Of a DNA stretch of 64,000 nucleotides, positions 18,017-26,208 are shown piece after piece. Location of the stretch: contig JAYPUW010000005.1 in NCBI GenBank assembly GCA_038134285.1, positions 127,655 through 191,654 of the forward strand. The letters run 5' to 3'. A program made the position numbers and the translations under genes. Position 1 is the stretch's first letter. Each line of letters begins with the position of its first letter. A model generated the notes under the pieces. That model saw nothing but the letters and a program-made list of their open reading frames with translations, did not search any database and had not been told where the DNA came from. Source of the DNA: UBA3478 sp038134285 (GTDB taxonomy: Bacteria; Bacteroidota; Bacteroidia; Flavobacteriales; Flavobacteriaceae).

Positions 18017-19057
18017 TCACCTTCTTATTTGTCGACTATTAAGCCAGGCAGAGTAAGCTTTTGCCTTTGCTTTGTGTTCTGATAAATTCTTAGAAAAGTC
18101 GTGATAGCCGATTCGAGTACTGTCAGCAACAAAAAAGAGATACTCGTGCTTTTCAGCCTCTAAAACAGCATCAATGTAGCTTATCTCTGGCATGGTAATG
18201 GGCCCCACGGGTAAACCGCTAATCTGATACGTGTTGTAAGGTGATTCAATGAGTAAATCTTTGTATAACACACGACGAATTATAGTGTCAAAGCTTTTAT
18301 AGCTTTCTTTTAAGGCGTAGATCACAGTAGGGTCTGCCTGGAGCTTCATTTTTCGTTTTAATCGATTGAGGTAAACTCCTGCAATAGTTCGAGATTCTTC
18401 TGGCTTTACAGATTCTTTTGCTACAATAGAAGCCAAGGTATAAACCTCTGCAGGAGAAAGTTTTTTGTTATGAGCACTAGCTAAACGCTTATCGTTCCAA
18501 AAAGCCCCGTGTTCCTTAAGCATTCGAGATCTAAACTGAGCCGCAGAAGTATTCCAATAAAATTCGTAAGTATTTGGTATGACCAAAGACAACACATTGT
18601 AGCTATTCAACCTTGTCTGAAACAAAAAGTCACGTTCATGGAATGAACGCAAAAGATCTAGGCTGTCAGCTTCAATAAATTGACTTACATAACCCAATAC
18701 ATCCTCTAAACGCTCCATAGACGGAACGATTACTTGAATAGGCCTATTCTCAGACCGCAATACATTAATGATGTCATTATTGCTCATTCCCTTCACCAAA
18801 ACAAATCTTCCGGGCTTAAAATAGTCGTAATAGCCTTTTTGCTGCGCTAACCTGACAAAGTCATGAGGATTCTTTAGTAGTGGCGTTAACGTATTTAGGA
18901 CTTCATCAATAGTGGCGTATGATTGTATAAATATCACCCGCTCCTCTTGATCAAAGCTGGTATTATCAGCCATTACGACACGGTAACTTAGATATGCCCC
19001 TACGCTTAATGCAATAAGAGCAATCACGGCAATAGCTGAAACAATTTTCTTTTGCAT
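18017..19057 (-). CDS. mltG: Endolytic murein transglycosylase
   Basis: Cleaves nascent glycan strands in the periplasm and so sets peptidoglycan chain length. The 346-residue protein has one N-terminal membrane anchor (residues about 4-24) and the YceG domain, with the catalytic glutamate in SIVAKESVKPEESRTIAGVY and the conserved YNTYQISGLPVGPI. The ATG at 19057 is chosen because the frame beyond it lies inside the GNAT gene, whose stop is one base away. dapF-GNAT-mltG read as one operon, joining diaminopimelate supply to glycan processing. Confidence 0.94.
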   Translation of the reverse strand: MQKKIVSAIAVIALIALSVGAYLSYRVVMADNTSFDQEERVIFIQSYATIDEVLNTLTPLLKNPHDFVRLAQQKGYYDYFKPGRFVLVKGMSNNDIINVLRSENRPIQVIVPSMERLEDVLGYVSQFIEADSLDLLRSFHERDFLFQTRLNSYNVLSLVIPNTYEFYWNTSAAQFRSRMLKEHGAFWNDKRLASAHNKKLSPAEVYTLASIVAKESVKPEESRTIAGVYLNRLKRKMKLQADPTVIYALKESYKSFDTIIRRVLYKDLLIESPYNTYQISGLPVGPITMPEISYIDAVLEAEKHEYLFFVADSTRIGYHDFSKNLSEHKAKAKAYSAWLNSRQIRR

Positions 19058-19058
19058 A

Positions 19059-19577
19059 CTACAAAATAAGTTGATAAAAGTATTCGCTTTTAAATACACC
19101 TTTCTCAAACACCCAATCTTCACGAATACCCGTGCGCTTAAAACCAGCGGATTCAAATAGCCTTATACTCTCCTTATTGTCTACAGTCATCGTCGCCACT
19201 ATTTGATGACAATCGAGTGTAGCCTTTGTGTAATCTATTATTAGGGTTAGCGCACGTTTTGCCAATCCCTTGGATCTGTAGGCCGCTGCAATAACGATGC
19301 CTATAGATGCTCTTTTGTGCTTAGGATCAAAGTCAAAAAGATCGATCAAACCAATAGCCTGAGCTGACCAATCAATTACCAGACGCAGCTGTTTTGCAGT
19401 ATATATGTCTTGATGTGCATTTTCAAGATAGCGAGCAAGCACATCTTTTGAATAAGGCTTGTACGTATCTGATACAGTCCAAAGCGAGGTGTCATTTTCG
19501 AGCTCATACAACCACCCTAAATCGCTTAGCTCTAGCGCCCTTAAAATCAAGTCTTTATCTTTAAGAAGCTGACTCAT
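19059..19577 (-). CDS. GNAT-family N-acetyltransferase (RimJ/RimL-like)
   Basis: A 172-residue acetyltransferase. It starts with LILRALELSDLGWLYELEND, typical of the RimJ/RimL/SpeG branch, and has the acetyl-CoA loop in AAYRSKGLAKRALTLIIDY and the terminal NKESIRLFESAGFKRTG. The substrate is unknown: ribosomal proteins and polyamines are options from the branch. It starts with a one-base overlap of the dapF stop (TAATG) and ends one base before mltG. Confidence 0.88.
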   Translation of the reverse strand: MSQLLKDKDLILRALELSDLGWLYELENDTSLWTVSDTYKPYSKDVLARYLENAHQDIYTAKQLRLVIDWSAQAIGLIDLFDFDPKHKRASIGIVIAAAYRSKGLAKRALTLIIDYTKATLDCHQIVATMTVDNKESIRLFESAGFKRTGIREDWVFEKGVFKSEYFYQLIL

Positions 19578-20371
19578 TATGTCGATATATTTCCGTCAAA
19601 GACGTGTTCAGCAGGACCTGTAAGCACAATATCTTCATAACCCAATTCAGACGATTTAAAGTCTACCTCTAATAGTCCTCCCAGAGCATTTACCTTAACC
19701 GAAGTCCCTTGAATCTTACCCATAAGGTGCGCGCTCAAGACTGCCGCTGTTACCCCTGTACCGCAAGCAAGCGTCTCGTCTTCAACACCTCTTTCATAGG
19801 TGCGTACAGCAAGCTCGGAATCATTTATAATTTCTACAAAATTGATATTACAACCCTCTGAACCATAACGGTCTCTCATCAATCTTCCCGACTGAAAAAC
19901 ATCAAGCTTTTGAAGTCCCGAATCAATCCATTCTATGTGATGAGGTGAACCCGTATCACAGTAGCAACTATGATCTTCTTGAATTGTAATGACGTGAACG
20001 GGCTTCATGTTAAGCGAGATATTATCTGCCGCGTGTACGACAGCACTATAAACATCTTCACCAAATCTAAATTGCATAAATGACGGAGCTCCCTTTCGCT
20101 CATAAGCATAGCGTACCATGCAACGTCCACCATTTCCACACATACTCCCTTTCTTACCGTCTGCATTATAATAGCGCATCGTAAAGGCCTTTTTAGAATC
20201 AGTTGAAAGCTCATATACCATAAAGCCATCAGCTCCAATACCATAACGTCGATGACACCATAAGGCAATTTGAGATTCGGTAAGGTCAATGGAACCCAAA
20301 TCTTGGGCATCGACAATGATAAAATCGTTGCCTGCTCCGTGATATTTAGAAAAATGAAGTGATTGCGTCAT
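19577..20371 (-). CDS. dapF: Diaminopimelate epimerase
   Basis: Converts LL- to meso-diaminopimelate, the cross-linking residue of peptidoglycan and precursor of lysine. The two catalytic cysteines are both present: Cys78 in MCGNGGRC and the second in LACGTGVTAA near residue 210. Length 264 is normal. It leads the operon dapF-GNAT-mltG and is divergent from the HtrA/Deg protease gene across 111 bases. Confidence 0.96.
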   Translation of the reverse strand: MTQSLHFSKYHGAGNDFIIVDAQDLGSIDLTESQIALWCHRRYGIGADGFMVYELSTDSKKAFTMRYYNADGKKGSMCGNGGRCMVRYAYERKGAPSFMQFRFGEDVYSAVVHAADNISLNMKPVHVITIQEDHSCYCDTGSPHHIEWIDSGLQKLDVFQSGRLMRDRYGSEGCNINFVEIINDSELAVRTYERGVEDETLACGTGVTAAVLSAHLMGKIQGTSVKVNALGGLLEVDFKSSELGYEDIVLTGPAEHVFDGNIST

Positions 20372-20410
20372 ATCGGTTGCAAGATAACAGATTTTAAAGC
20401 TTGTATTTTG

Positions 20411-20467
20411 CGTTAAAGCAGCGTTAAAGCAGTTTCATACCTTGTAAAAGAGTGTAAACTTTGTAAA
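20411..20467 (+). promoter_or_regulatory. Phased direct-repeat array in the HtrA/Deg promoter
   Basis: Two perfect tandem copies of CGTTAAAGCAG occupy 20411-20421 and 20422-20432. They are followed by TGTAAA at 20443, 20453 and 20462, giving GTAAA-N5-GTAAA-N4-GTAAA. Unit starts are about 9-11 bases apart, one helical turn, over 57 bases. The last unit touches a -7-like element (TAAACTTTG, one base too long) at 20455-20463, 20 bases before the ATG. The arrangement resembles the CpxR consensus GTAAA-N5-GTAAA known from enterobacterial degP. Binding by an OmpR-type regulator is inference. Confidence 0.5.
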
Positions 20468-20482
20468 AAAATTTTACGCGTT

Positions 20483-21856
20483 ATGAAAAAATACATCAGT
20501 TATTCATTTGTTGGTACTAGTGCTGCGTTGTTAACTCTTTTAGCGCACCACTATTTTTTTTCTGAGCAACCCATTGCGGCAGCCACTGCTTTCGAGGAGC
20601 CCGTTTTTAAAACTTCATTTGGGGCTTCACCATCAGACAGTAATTTTGTTGAAGCTGCTGAGAAGACAGTGAATGCTGTGGTCCACGTAAAGAATGTCTC
20701 TTTAGAACGTTCACCTCAATCTCTTTTTGATTTCTTTTATGGATACGAGTCGTTTCAGCAACCCCAAATTGGCACCGGCTCAGGGGTAATCATCTCTCCT
20801 GACGGTTATATTGTTACCAATCATCACGTTATCGAAGATGCTGAATCATTAGAAATAACGCTTAACAATAACCAATCGTATGAAGCCCAAATTATTGGTT
20901 CAGACGCCTCATCAGACATTGCTCTACTAAAAATTGATACCGAAAGAGAATTGCCTTATCTCGCGTTCGGCGATTCTGATGGTTCGGCTGTTGGCGAATG
21001 GGTATTGGCCGTTGGCAATCCATTCAATTTAACTTCTACCGTGACCGCAGGAATAATCAGCGCAAAAGCACGCTCAATTTCCCCTATGAATTCGATGTCT
21101 TTTATTCAAACAGACGCAGCTGTAAATCCGGGTAATAGCGGAGGAGCCCTAGTAAACACTCGTGGCGATCTTATAGGAATCAACACTGCCATCAAATCTA
21201 GAACAGGCTCTTATGTAGGTTACTCATTCGCCGTTCCGGGCAATATTGCAAAAAAAGTAGTTGAAGACTTGCTAGAGTTCGGAGCCGTTCAAAAGGGTAT
21301 CTTAGGTATCACCACTTTGAGAGCAAATTCAAAAGAGGCGATAGAGCAAGGTGTAGACCACATTGAAGGAGTATATATCGCCGGGGTCTCTCAAAATTCA
21401 GGCGCCGATAATGCTGGATTAGAGTCTGGAGACGTTATTCGGTCAGTAGACGGTGTAACAATCAAAAACTTTACGGGTCTCACTGGGCACCTCTCTTCAA
21501 AAAGACCTGGAGATATTGTTCGTGTTATTGTTGACAGAGACGGTAAACTATTTGAAAAAGAGGTGCGTCTGGGTAAAAACGAAATTATTGACCTACCCTA
21601 CCTCGGTATGCGGGTTGAAAACTTAAGCAAAGAGGATAAAAAACGGTTAAATATAGAAGGTGGTGTGAAAATCATAGCCGCAGCCGAATACTACAAATCT
21701 TACGATCTTGAAGAGAAGGTAATCATTGCCATCGACGGCAGCCCAGTGAATTCAATTGAAGATGCAGAACGACTAGCTGAGGCAAAAAGAAGTTCACGGA
21801 GAGCCATCACTATATTGAATAGTGCAGGTGAGAAAGAAACCCTAATATTTAATTAG
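20483..21856 (+). CDS. HtrA/Deg periplasmic serine protease with two PDZ domains
   Basis: Envelope quality-control protease that degrades misfolded exported proteins. The 457-residue protein has an N-terminal signal anchor (residues about 5-24), a trypsin-like domain with the intact triad His115 (TNHHVI), Asp145 (SSDIALLK) and Ser219 (NPGNSGGAL), then two PDZ domains starting near 275 and 375. Two PDZ domains favour the DegP/DegQ type over DegS. It is followed after 23 bases by trmD. The upstream region carries a striking direct-repeat array, listed separately. Confidence 0.95.
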   Translation: MKKYISYSFVGTSAALLTLLAHHYFFSEQPIAAATAFEEPVFKTSFGASPSDSNFVEAAEKTVNAVVHVKNVSLERSPQSLFDFFYGYESFQQPQIGTGSGVIISPDGYIVTNHHVIEDAESLEITLNNNQSYEAQIIGSDASSDIALLKIDTERELPYLAFGDSDGSAVGEWVLAVGNPFNLTSTVTAGIISAKARSISPMNSMSFIQTDAAVNPGNSGGALVNTRGDLIGINTAIKSRTGSYVGYSFAVPGNIAKKVVEDLLEFGAVQKGILGITTLRANSKEAIEQGVDHIEGVYIAGVSQNSGADNAGLESGDVIRSVDGVTIKNFTGLTGHLSSKRPGDIVRVIVDRDGKLFEKEVRLGKNEIIDLPYLGMRVENLSKEDKKRLNIEGGVKIIAAAEYYKSYDLEEKVIIAIDGSPVNSIEDAERLAEAKRSSRRAITILNSAGEKETLIFN

Positions 21857-21879
21857 TTTTAGGGCCAAATTACGCCGTT

Positions 21880-22557
21880 TTGCATATAGACATCATCTCT
21901 GTCGTTCCTGAACTACTCGAAAGCCCTTTCAGTCACTCCATATTAATGCGAGCGATTGATAAGGGCTTAGTTTCATTTAAAATTCACGATTTAAGAAACT
22001 TCGGCCTTGGAAATTACCGCCAGGTAGACGATTACCAATTTGGAGGCGGAGCAGGAATGGTTCTCATGGCCGAACCATTAGATCAGCTACTAACGAGTCT
22101 CACCAAAGAGCAGTCTGCCGATGCTATCGTTTACCTGACCCCTGATGGCGAAACATGGAATCAATCAATGGCCAATGGCTTTTCTTTAAAAGAACGATTC
22201 ATTCTCATCTGCGGGCATTACAAAGGAATCGATCAGCGGATCAGAGACTTATGGGTGACACACGAAGTTTCTATTGGAGATTACGTGCTATCGGGTGGCG
22301 AGTTGGCAGCCTCGGTTGTTTCAGATAGTATTATTCGTTTGATTCCAGGGGTGCTGAATGACGCCGGATCTGCATTAAATGATTCTTTTCAAGACAAATT
22401 GCTCGCCCCACCTGTATACACTAGACCTTCAGAATTCAAAGGGCTCAAGGTACCCGAGGTTCTTCTCAGTGGTAATTTTAAAGCGATTGAAGACTGGAGA
22501 GAGGCGGAAGCTTTGCGCATAACTGAAGAAAGAAGGCCAGATTTATTGAGTGATTGA
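21880..22557 (+). CDS. trmD: tRNA (guanine37-N1)-methyltransferase
   Basis: Methylates G37 next to the anticodon and prevents +1 frameshifting. The 225-residue SPOUT enzyme shows the start HIDIISVVPELLESPF, the ILICGHYKGIDQR motif and the trefoil-knot SAM site IGDYVLSGGELAA. The start codon appears to be TTG at 21880: the family begins precisely here, and there is no in-frame ATG between the protease stop and this point. The usual partners rpsP and rimM are absent; only rplS follows, after 73 bases and with its own promoter. Confidence 0.95.
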   Translation: MHIDIISVVPELLESPFSHSILMRAIDKGLVSFKIHDLRNFGLGNYRQVDDYQFGGGAGMVLMAEPLDQLLTSLTKEQSADAIVYLTPDGETWNQSMANGFSLKERFILICGHYKGIDQRIRDLWVTHEVSIGDYVLSGGELAASVVSDSIIRLIPGVLNDAGSALNDSFQDKLLAPPVYTRPSEFKGLKVPEVLLSGNFKAIEDWREAEALRITEERRPDLLSD

Positions 22558-22596
22558 AGAAAATTTTTGACTGTGGCGAAAACCAAAATAAAGTAT

Positions 22597-22604
22597 TATT
22601 TTTG
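22597..22604 (+). promoter_or_regulatory. rplS promoter, -7 element
   Basis: TATTTTTG matches TAnnTTTG exactly and ends 26 bases before the rplS ATG. The nearest TTTG upstream (22566-22569) is 27 bases away, longer than the usual 17-23, so only the -7 half is firm. Confidence 0.55.
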
Positions 22605-22630
22605 CGGTCAGTTTTAAAGAAAATTCCGTC

Positions 22631-22981
22631 ATGGAGAACTTAGTACAATACGTTGAAAATACGTTCATAGATAAAAAAGACTTTCCAGACTTTGGTTCTG
22701 GTGATACTATTACTGTGTATTACGAGATTAAAGAGGGTGAAAAAACAAGAACTCAGTTCTTCAAAGGCGTGGTGATTCAGAGAAGAGGTTCAGGGGCTAC
22801 TGAAACCTTTACTATCCGTAAAATGTCTGGAACTGTTGGAGTAGAGCGTGTCTTTCCAATCAATATGCCTGCTCTTCACAAAATAGAAGTAAACAAGCGT
22901 GGTAAAGTAAGGAGATCACGTATTTTCTATTTTAGAAATTTGACAGGTAAAAAGGCAAGAATCAAAGAAGAAAGAAACTAA
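22631..22981 (+). CDS. rplS: 50S ribosomal protein L19
   Basis: Large-subunit protein at the 30S-50S interface. The 116-residue sequence has the L19 SH3-like core: FGSGDTITVYYEIKEG, FKGVVIQRRGSG, then TIRKMSGTVGVERVFP and KRGKVRRSRIFYFR. It is preceded by trmD as in many bacteria, but separated by a promoter, and is followed by a strong hairpin terminator. Confidence 0.97.
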   Translation: MENLVQYVENTFIDKKDFPDFGSGDTITVYYEIKEGEKTRTQFFKGVVIQRRGSGATETFTIRKMSGTVGVERVFPINMPALHKIEVNKRGKVRRSRIFYFRNLTGKKARIKEERN

Positions 22982-23006
22982 ACACCTTTATATTTGAAAA
23001 CTTTTT

Positions 23007-23041
23007 AATGCCGTGTTAAGTTTAGCTTCACGGCATTTTTT
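23007..23041 (+). terminator. Rho-independent terminator after rplS
   Basis: A 9-base perfect stem, AATGCCGTG at 23007-23015 and CACGGCATT at 23029-23037, with a 13-base loop, runs straight into a T-tract (23036-23041). It begins 25 bases after the rplS stop and separates rplS from idh. Confidence 0.85.
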
Positions 23042-23047
23042 GTGCGA

Positions 23048-23055
23048 TATATTTA
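23048..23055 (+). promoter_or_regulatory. Possible idh promoter, -7 element
   Basis: TATATTTA differs from TAnnTTTG in the last base only. It sits just after the rplS terminator and 24 bases before the idh ATG, where a promoter is needed. No TTG at the expected spacing. Confidence 0.35.
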
Positions 23056-23079
23056 CCGTACTTAACCAAACCAAGCAAG

Positions 23080-25299
23080 ATGAAGACGATTTATTACACT
23101 ATGACCGATGAGGCCCCTGCGTTGGCTACCAATTCTTTTTTACCCCTTATAAAAAAGATTACAAAAGAAGCGGGTATTCAATTTATTCTAAAAGACATTT
23201 CACTGTCAAGTCGCATAACTGCAGTCTTCTCAGATCTTTTACCAGAAGACCAACGAATTGAAGACGCTCTTGCCAAACTAGGTGAGTTGGCAAAGCAAGA
23301 AGATACAACGATCATTAAGCTTCCTAATATCAGTGCATCAATGGCTCAGTTAAAAGCAGCCATTCAAGAATTACAAGATAAAGGAATTGCTGTTCCTAAT
23401 TATCCTGATTCCCCTTCTACCCCTCAAGAAGTAGACTATAAAGCACGATACGACAAGGTGAAAGGTAGTGCCGTAAATCCAGTCCTTCGAGAAGGAAACT
23501 CTGACCGACGTGCTCCAAGGGCTGTGAAAAATTTTGCCAAAAACAATCCACACCAAATGGGTGCATGGGAGCCAAATAGCGGTACGCGAGTGAAAACAAT
23601 GTCTTCTGGCGATTTTAGATCAAATGAAAAATCCCTGACCCTTGACAAAGAACGCGTAGTATCTCTTCTTTTAAAAACCGATAATGGCAAAGAGATTAGC
23701 TTAAAATCTAATCTGAAACTGATCACCGGTGAAATTATAGACATGAGTATTATGCAACGCAGCGCACTCACAAACTTCTTCAGAGAGGCTTATAATGAGG
23801 GGAGCTCAGAAGGTCTCTTGCTTTCGCTCCACATGAAAGCAACAATGATGAAGGTGTCTGACCCTATCATCTTTGGCCACGGTATTAACGTTTATTTTGA
23901 ATCGCTCTTTGCTGAATATGCCAATATCTTAGAGCGATTGAACATCAATGCGAATGAAGGACTCCAAAGTATTCTAAATCGTCTTGTGCAAGACGATTCT
24001 GAAGAGGCTAATGCCTTTCACAAAGCATTACTAAATAAACTGCACGCACAAGCCCATTGGGCTATGGTAAATTCCGACAAAGGAATTTCTAACCTACACG
24101 TTCCGAGTGATGTGATTATCGATGCCTCTATGCCTGCGATGATTCGTAACTCAGGTAAGATGTACGATGCCAAGGGACAATTAAAAGATACCCTAGCGAT
24201 TATCCCAGATAGTTCCTATGCTGCAGTGTATCAGAGTACCATTGATTTTTGTAAAGCGAATGGCGCCTTTGATCCGTCTACGATGGGAACGGTGCCTAAC
24301 GTTGGTCTTATGGCTCAGAAAGCAGAAGAGTACGGTTCACATGACAAAACCTTTGTAATAGCCTATAAGGGTACAGTGCAGGTTGTCGATGAAAGCAGTA
24401 AAGAGATCTTAGCTGAAACTGCAGTAGAGAAAGGAGATATATGGAGAATGTGTCAAGTGAAAGATGCACCAATAAGAAATTGGGTTTCTTTGGCTATTGA
24501 ACGTGCAAGGCTTTCAGAAACGCCTGCCATTTTTTGGTTAGATCAAACTAGAGCCCATGATGCCGAATTGATTAAAAAGGTTAAAACCTACCTTGCTCAA
24601 GAAGACACGGCTGATTTAGACATCAAAATTCTTGGAGTAGCTGAGGCTACTTTAGAAACCCTAAAACGATTGAAAGACGGAAAAGATACGATCTCAGTTA
24701 CCGGAAACGTATTGAGAGATTATTTGACCGATCTCTTTCCTATTCTAGAAGTAGGAACTTCAGCCAAGATGCTCTCGATCGTTCCGCTCATGAACGGAGG
24801 AGGACTTTTCGAAACAGGTGCTGGAGGATCAGCTCCTAAACACGTTGAACAATTTTTAGAAGAAGGTCACCTGCGTTGGGATTCACTGGGTGAATTTTTA
24901 GCTCTAGAAGTTGCGCTTGAATTTATAGCCCAAAAGAACAATCTAGATAACCTTACCATTTATGCCAACTGTCTGGGGGATGCCGTTGAACGCCTACTAA
25001 ACGAAAATCTAGGCCCTCAGAGAAGCGTTGGGTTATTAGATACACGAGGAAGTCATTTTCACTTGATTAAATTCTGGATTGAAGCCTTAGGACAATCGAA
25101 TCTTGAGCCAATACAGCGCGATAAATTCAAGAACCTTAGTGATGCCTTGAATTCAAATGAAGAAACTATTTTAAGAGAGATCAACGACACTCAAGGAAAA
25201 GCACAAGAAATTGGAGGCTATTACGCACCCGATCCCAGTTTAGCTTCAAAGGTGATGCGTCCGAGTACTACCTTGAATACGCTGATCGCAGAATTCTAA
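23080..25299 (+). CDS. NADP-dependent isocitrate dehydrogenase, monomeric type
   Basis: Oxidatively decarboxylates isocitrate to 2-oxoglutarate in the citrate cycle, making NADPH. The 739-residue length and opening IYYTMTDEAPALATNSFLPL identify the monomeric IDH family, unrelated in length to the 420-residue dimeric enzymes. Conserved blocks include the substrate region DRRAPRAVKNFAKNNPH near 145-160 and MNGGGLFETGAGGSAPKHV near 570. It stands alone between the rplS terminator and a small membrane-protein gene. Confidence 0.96.
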   Translation: MKTIYYTMTDEAPALATNSFLPLIKKITKEAGIQFILKDISLSSRITAVFSDLLPEDQRIEDALAKLGELAKQEDTTIIKLPNISASMAQLKAAIQELQDKGIAVPNYPDSPSTPQEVDYKARYDKVKGSAVNPVLREGNSDRRAPRAVKNFAKNNPHQMGAWEPNSGTRVKTMSSGDFRSNEKSLTLDKERVVSLLLKTDNGKEISLKSNLKLITGEIIDMSIMQRSALTNFFREAYNEGSSEGLLLSLHMKATMMKVSDPIIFGHGINVYFESLFAEYANILERLNINANEGLQSILNRLVQDDSEEANAFHKALLNKLHAQAHWAMVNSDKGISNLHVPSDVIIDASMPAMIRNSGKMYDAKGQLKDTLAIIPDSSYAAVYQSTIDFCKANGAFDPSTMGTVPNVGLMAQKAEEYGSHDKTFVIAYKGTVQVVDESSKEILAETAVEKGDIWRMCQVKDAPIRNWVSLAIERARLSETPAIFWLDQTRAHDAELIKKVKTYLAQEDTADLDIKILGVAEATLETLKRLKDGKDTISVTGNVLRDYLTDLFPILEVGTSAKMLSIVPLMNGGGLFETGAGGSAPKHVEQFLEEGHLRWDSLGEFLALEVALEFIAQKNNLDNLTIYANCLGDAVERLLNENLGPQRSVGLLDTRGSHFHLIKFWIEALGQSNLEPIQRDKFKNLSDALNSNEETILREINDTQGKAQEIGGYYAPDPSLASKVMRPSTTLNTLIAEF

Positions 25300-25311
25300 T
25301 CACAGCTTGAT

Positions 25312-25536
25312 TTGGCTAAACTCAGAAAGGGAATAAAAACGTGGTTAATTACGCTACTCCTGATGGCAACCGGTCCTGTGTTTCTAAGTAGTGCTTTTAA
25401 AAACGAAGGTCATCCTTTATTCTGGGTGGTTGCGAGTATTGGAGGACTCATATGTCTTGCAGCGCTTTACTTCGGATTTAAGGCCATAAAGCTTATCGTG
25501 AGCTTTCTGTTTGATTCTTCGGATCCAACCAAATAG
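25312..25536 (+). CDS. DUF6095 family small membrane protein
   Basis: A 74-residue protein with two membrane segments (about 10-28 and 36-64) joined by a short loop with the family pattern GPVFLSSAFKNEGHPLF. I recognise it as the Bacteroidota DUF6095 family; its function is unknown. The apparent start codon is TTG at 25312, which gives the N-terminus expected for the family, 12 bases after the idh stop. Its last 44 bases overlap the end of the convergent DUF4294 gene. Confidence 0.75.
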   Translation: MAKLRKGIKTWLITLLLMATGPVFLSSAFKNEGHPLFWVVASIGGLICLAALYFGFKAIKLIVSFLFDSSDPTK

Positions 25537-26167
25537 CTTCCATCTTTTTCAGATCGACAGGCTCATGAGCTTCTTCGTAAGGCAACAAGCCTCTTAAATA
25601 GGCACGTTGTAAAATATCTTCGGTCCAATAGTCTAACTTGTTGCTATAAGGATCGTAGGTCGACTTGAGATCCATATCGTATAGCTTGGCTGCCGTTTGA
25701 AACCAAAAAGCAGTGAATCCGTTTCGGTAATCTTTCACTAGATCAAATGCACTTATTCCGGTTTGACGATTGATCAAAGAAATTAACACCTTGCCGTCAT
25801 TCCTTGATAATCTTTTGAGTTCATCGGTCAGTTCTTCTTGAAGATATTCCTTTACCTGTTTAGTGTATAACTGCTTTTTACGCTTAGAACCCAGCTTATC
25901 TAAACGGTCGCGCAAACTATCCAATCGATGTGAAGCCATAATCGCATAGCGATACACTTTAAAAATGCGATATTGATGTCTTAAGTAGGCATTACTCGTA
26001 GCGTCATCTTTAAATTTTAAAGGCGCTAACACATAGACCTCATCTAACTCAATGGTCTCAGAAAAGATAGAGTCCTGAACGAGTTTATAACGCATAGTCT
26101 CTTGCCCAATAACCGAGGTGGTATGGGTCAAAATCAACGCAAAAATCAATAGCAAACCGTATCTCAT
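25493..26167 (-). CDS. DUF4294 family exported protein
   Basis: A 224-residue protein of unknown function, restricted to Bacteroidota as far as I know. It has a signal peptide (about 1-21, ending SVIG/QE), then the family opening DEVYVLAPLKFKDDATSNAYLRHQYRIFKVYRYA, a highly charged helical middle (KLGSKRKKQLYTKQVKEYL) and a C-terminal half around LINRQTGISAFDLVKDYRNGF. It is convergent with DUF6095 and divergent from the M42 peptidase, an arrangement I recall from other Flavobacteriia. Confidence 0.82.
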   Translation of the reverse strand: MRYGLLLIFALILTHTTSVIGQETMRYKLVQDSIFSETIELDEVYVLAPLKFKDDATSNAYLRHQYRIFKVYRYAIMASHRLDSLRDRLDKLGSKRKKQLYTKQVKEYLQEELTDELKRLSRNDGKVLISLINRQTGISAFDLVKDYRNGFTAFWFQTAAKLYDMDLKSTYDPYSNKLDYWTEDILQRAYLRGLLPYEEAHEPVDLKKMEAIWLDPKNQTESSR

Positions 26168-26193
26168 ACCGTCAGATATTCGCTAAATTAGAG

Positions 26194-26201
26194 CAAAATT
26201 A
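26194..26201 (-). promoter_or_regulatory. DUF4294 gene promoter, -7 element
   Basis: Minus strand TAATTTTG, an exact TAnnTTTG match, ends 27 bases before the ATG at 26167, within the 41-base divergent gap to the M42 peptidase. It would overlap the leader of the plus-strand gene. Confidence 0.5.
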
Positions 26202-26208
26202 TAGGATC

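Noticed and set aside
20005..20316. Alternative 103-residue minus-strand frame over dapF
   Set aside because: Shadow frame; the overlapping frame carries both catalytic cysteines of diaminopimelate epimerase.
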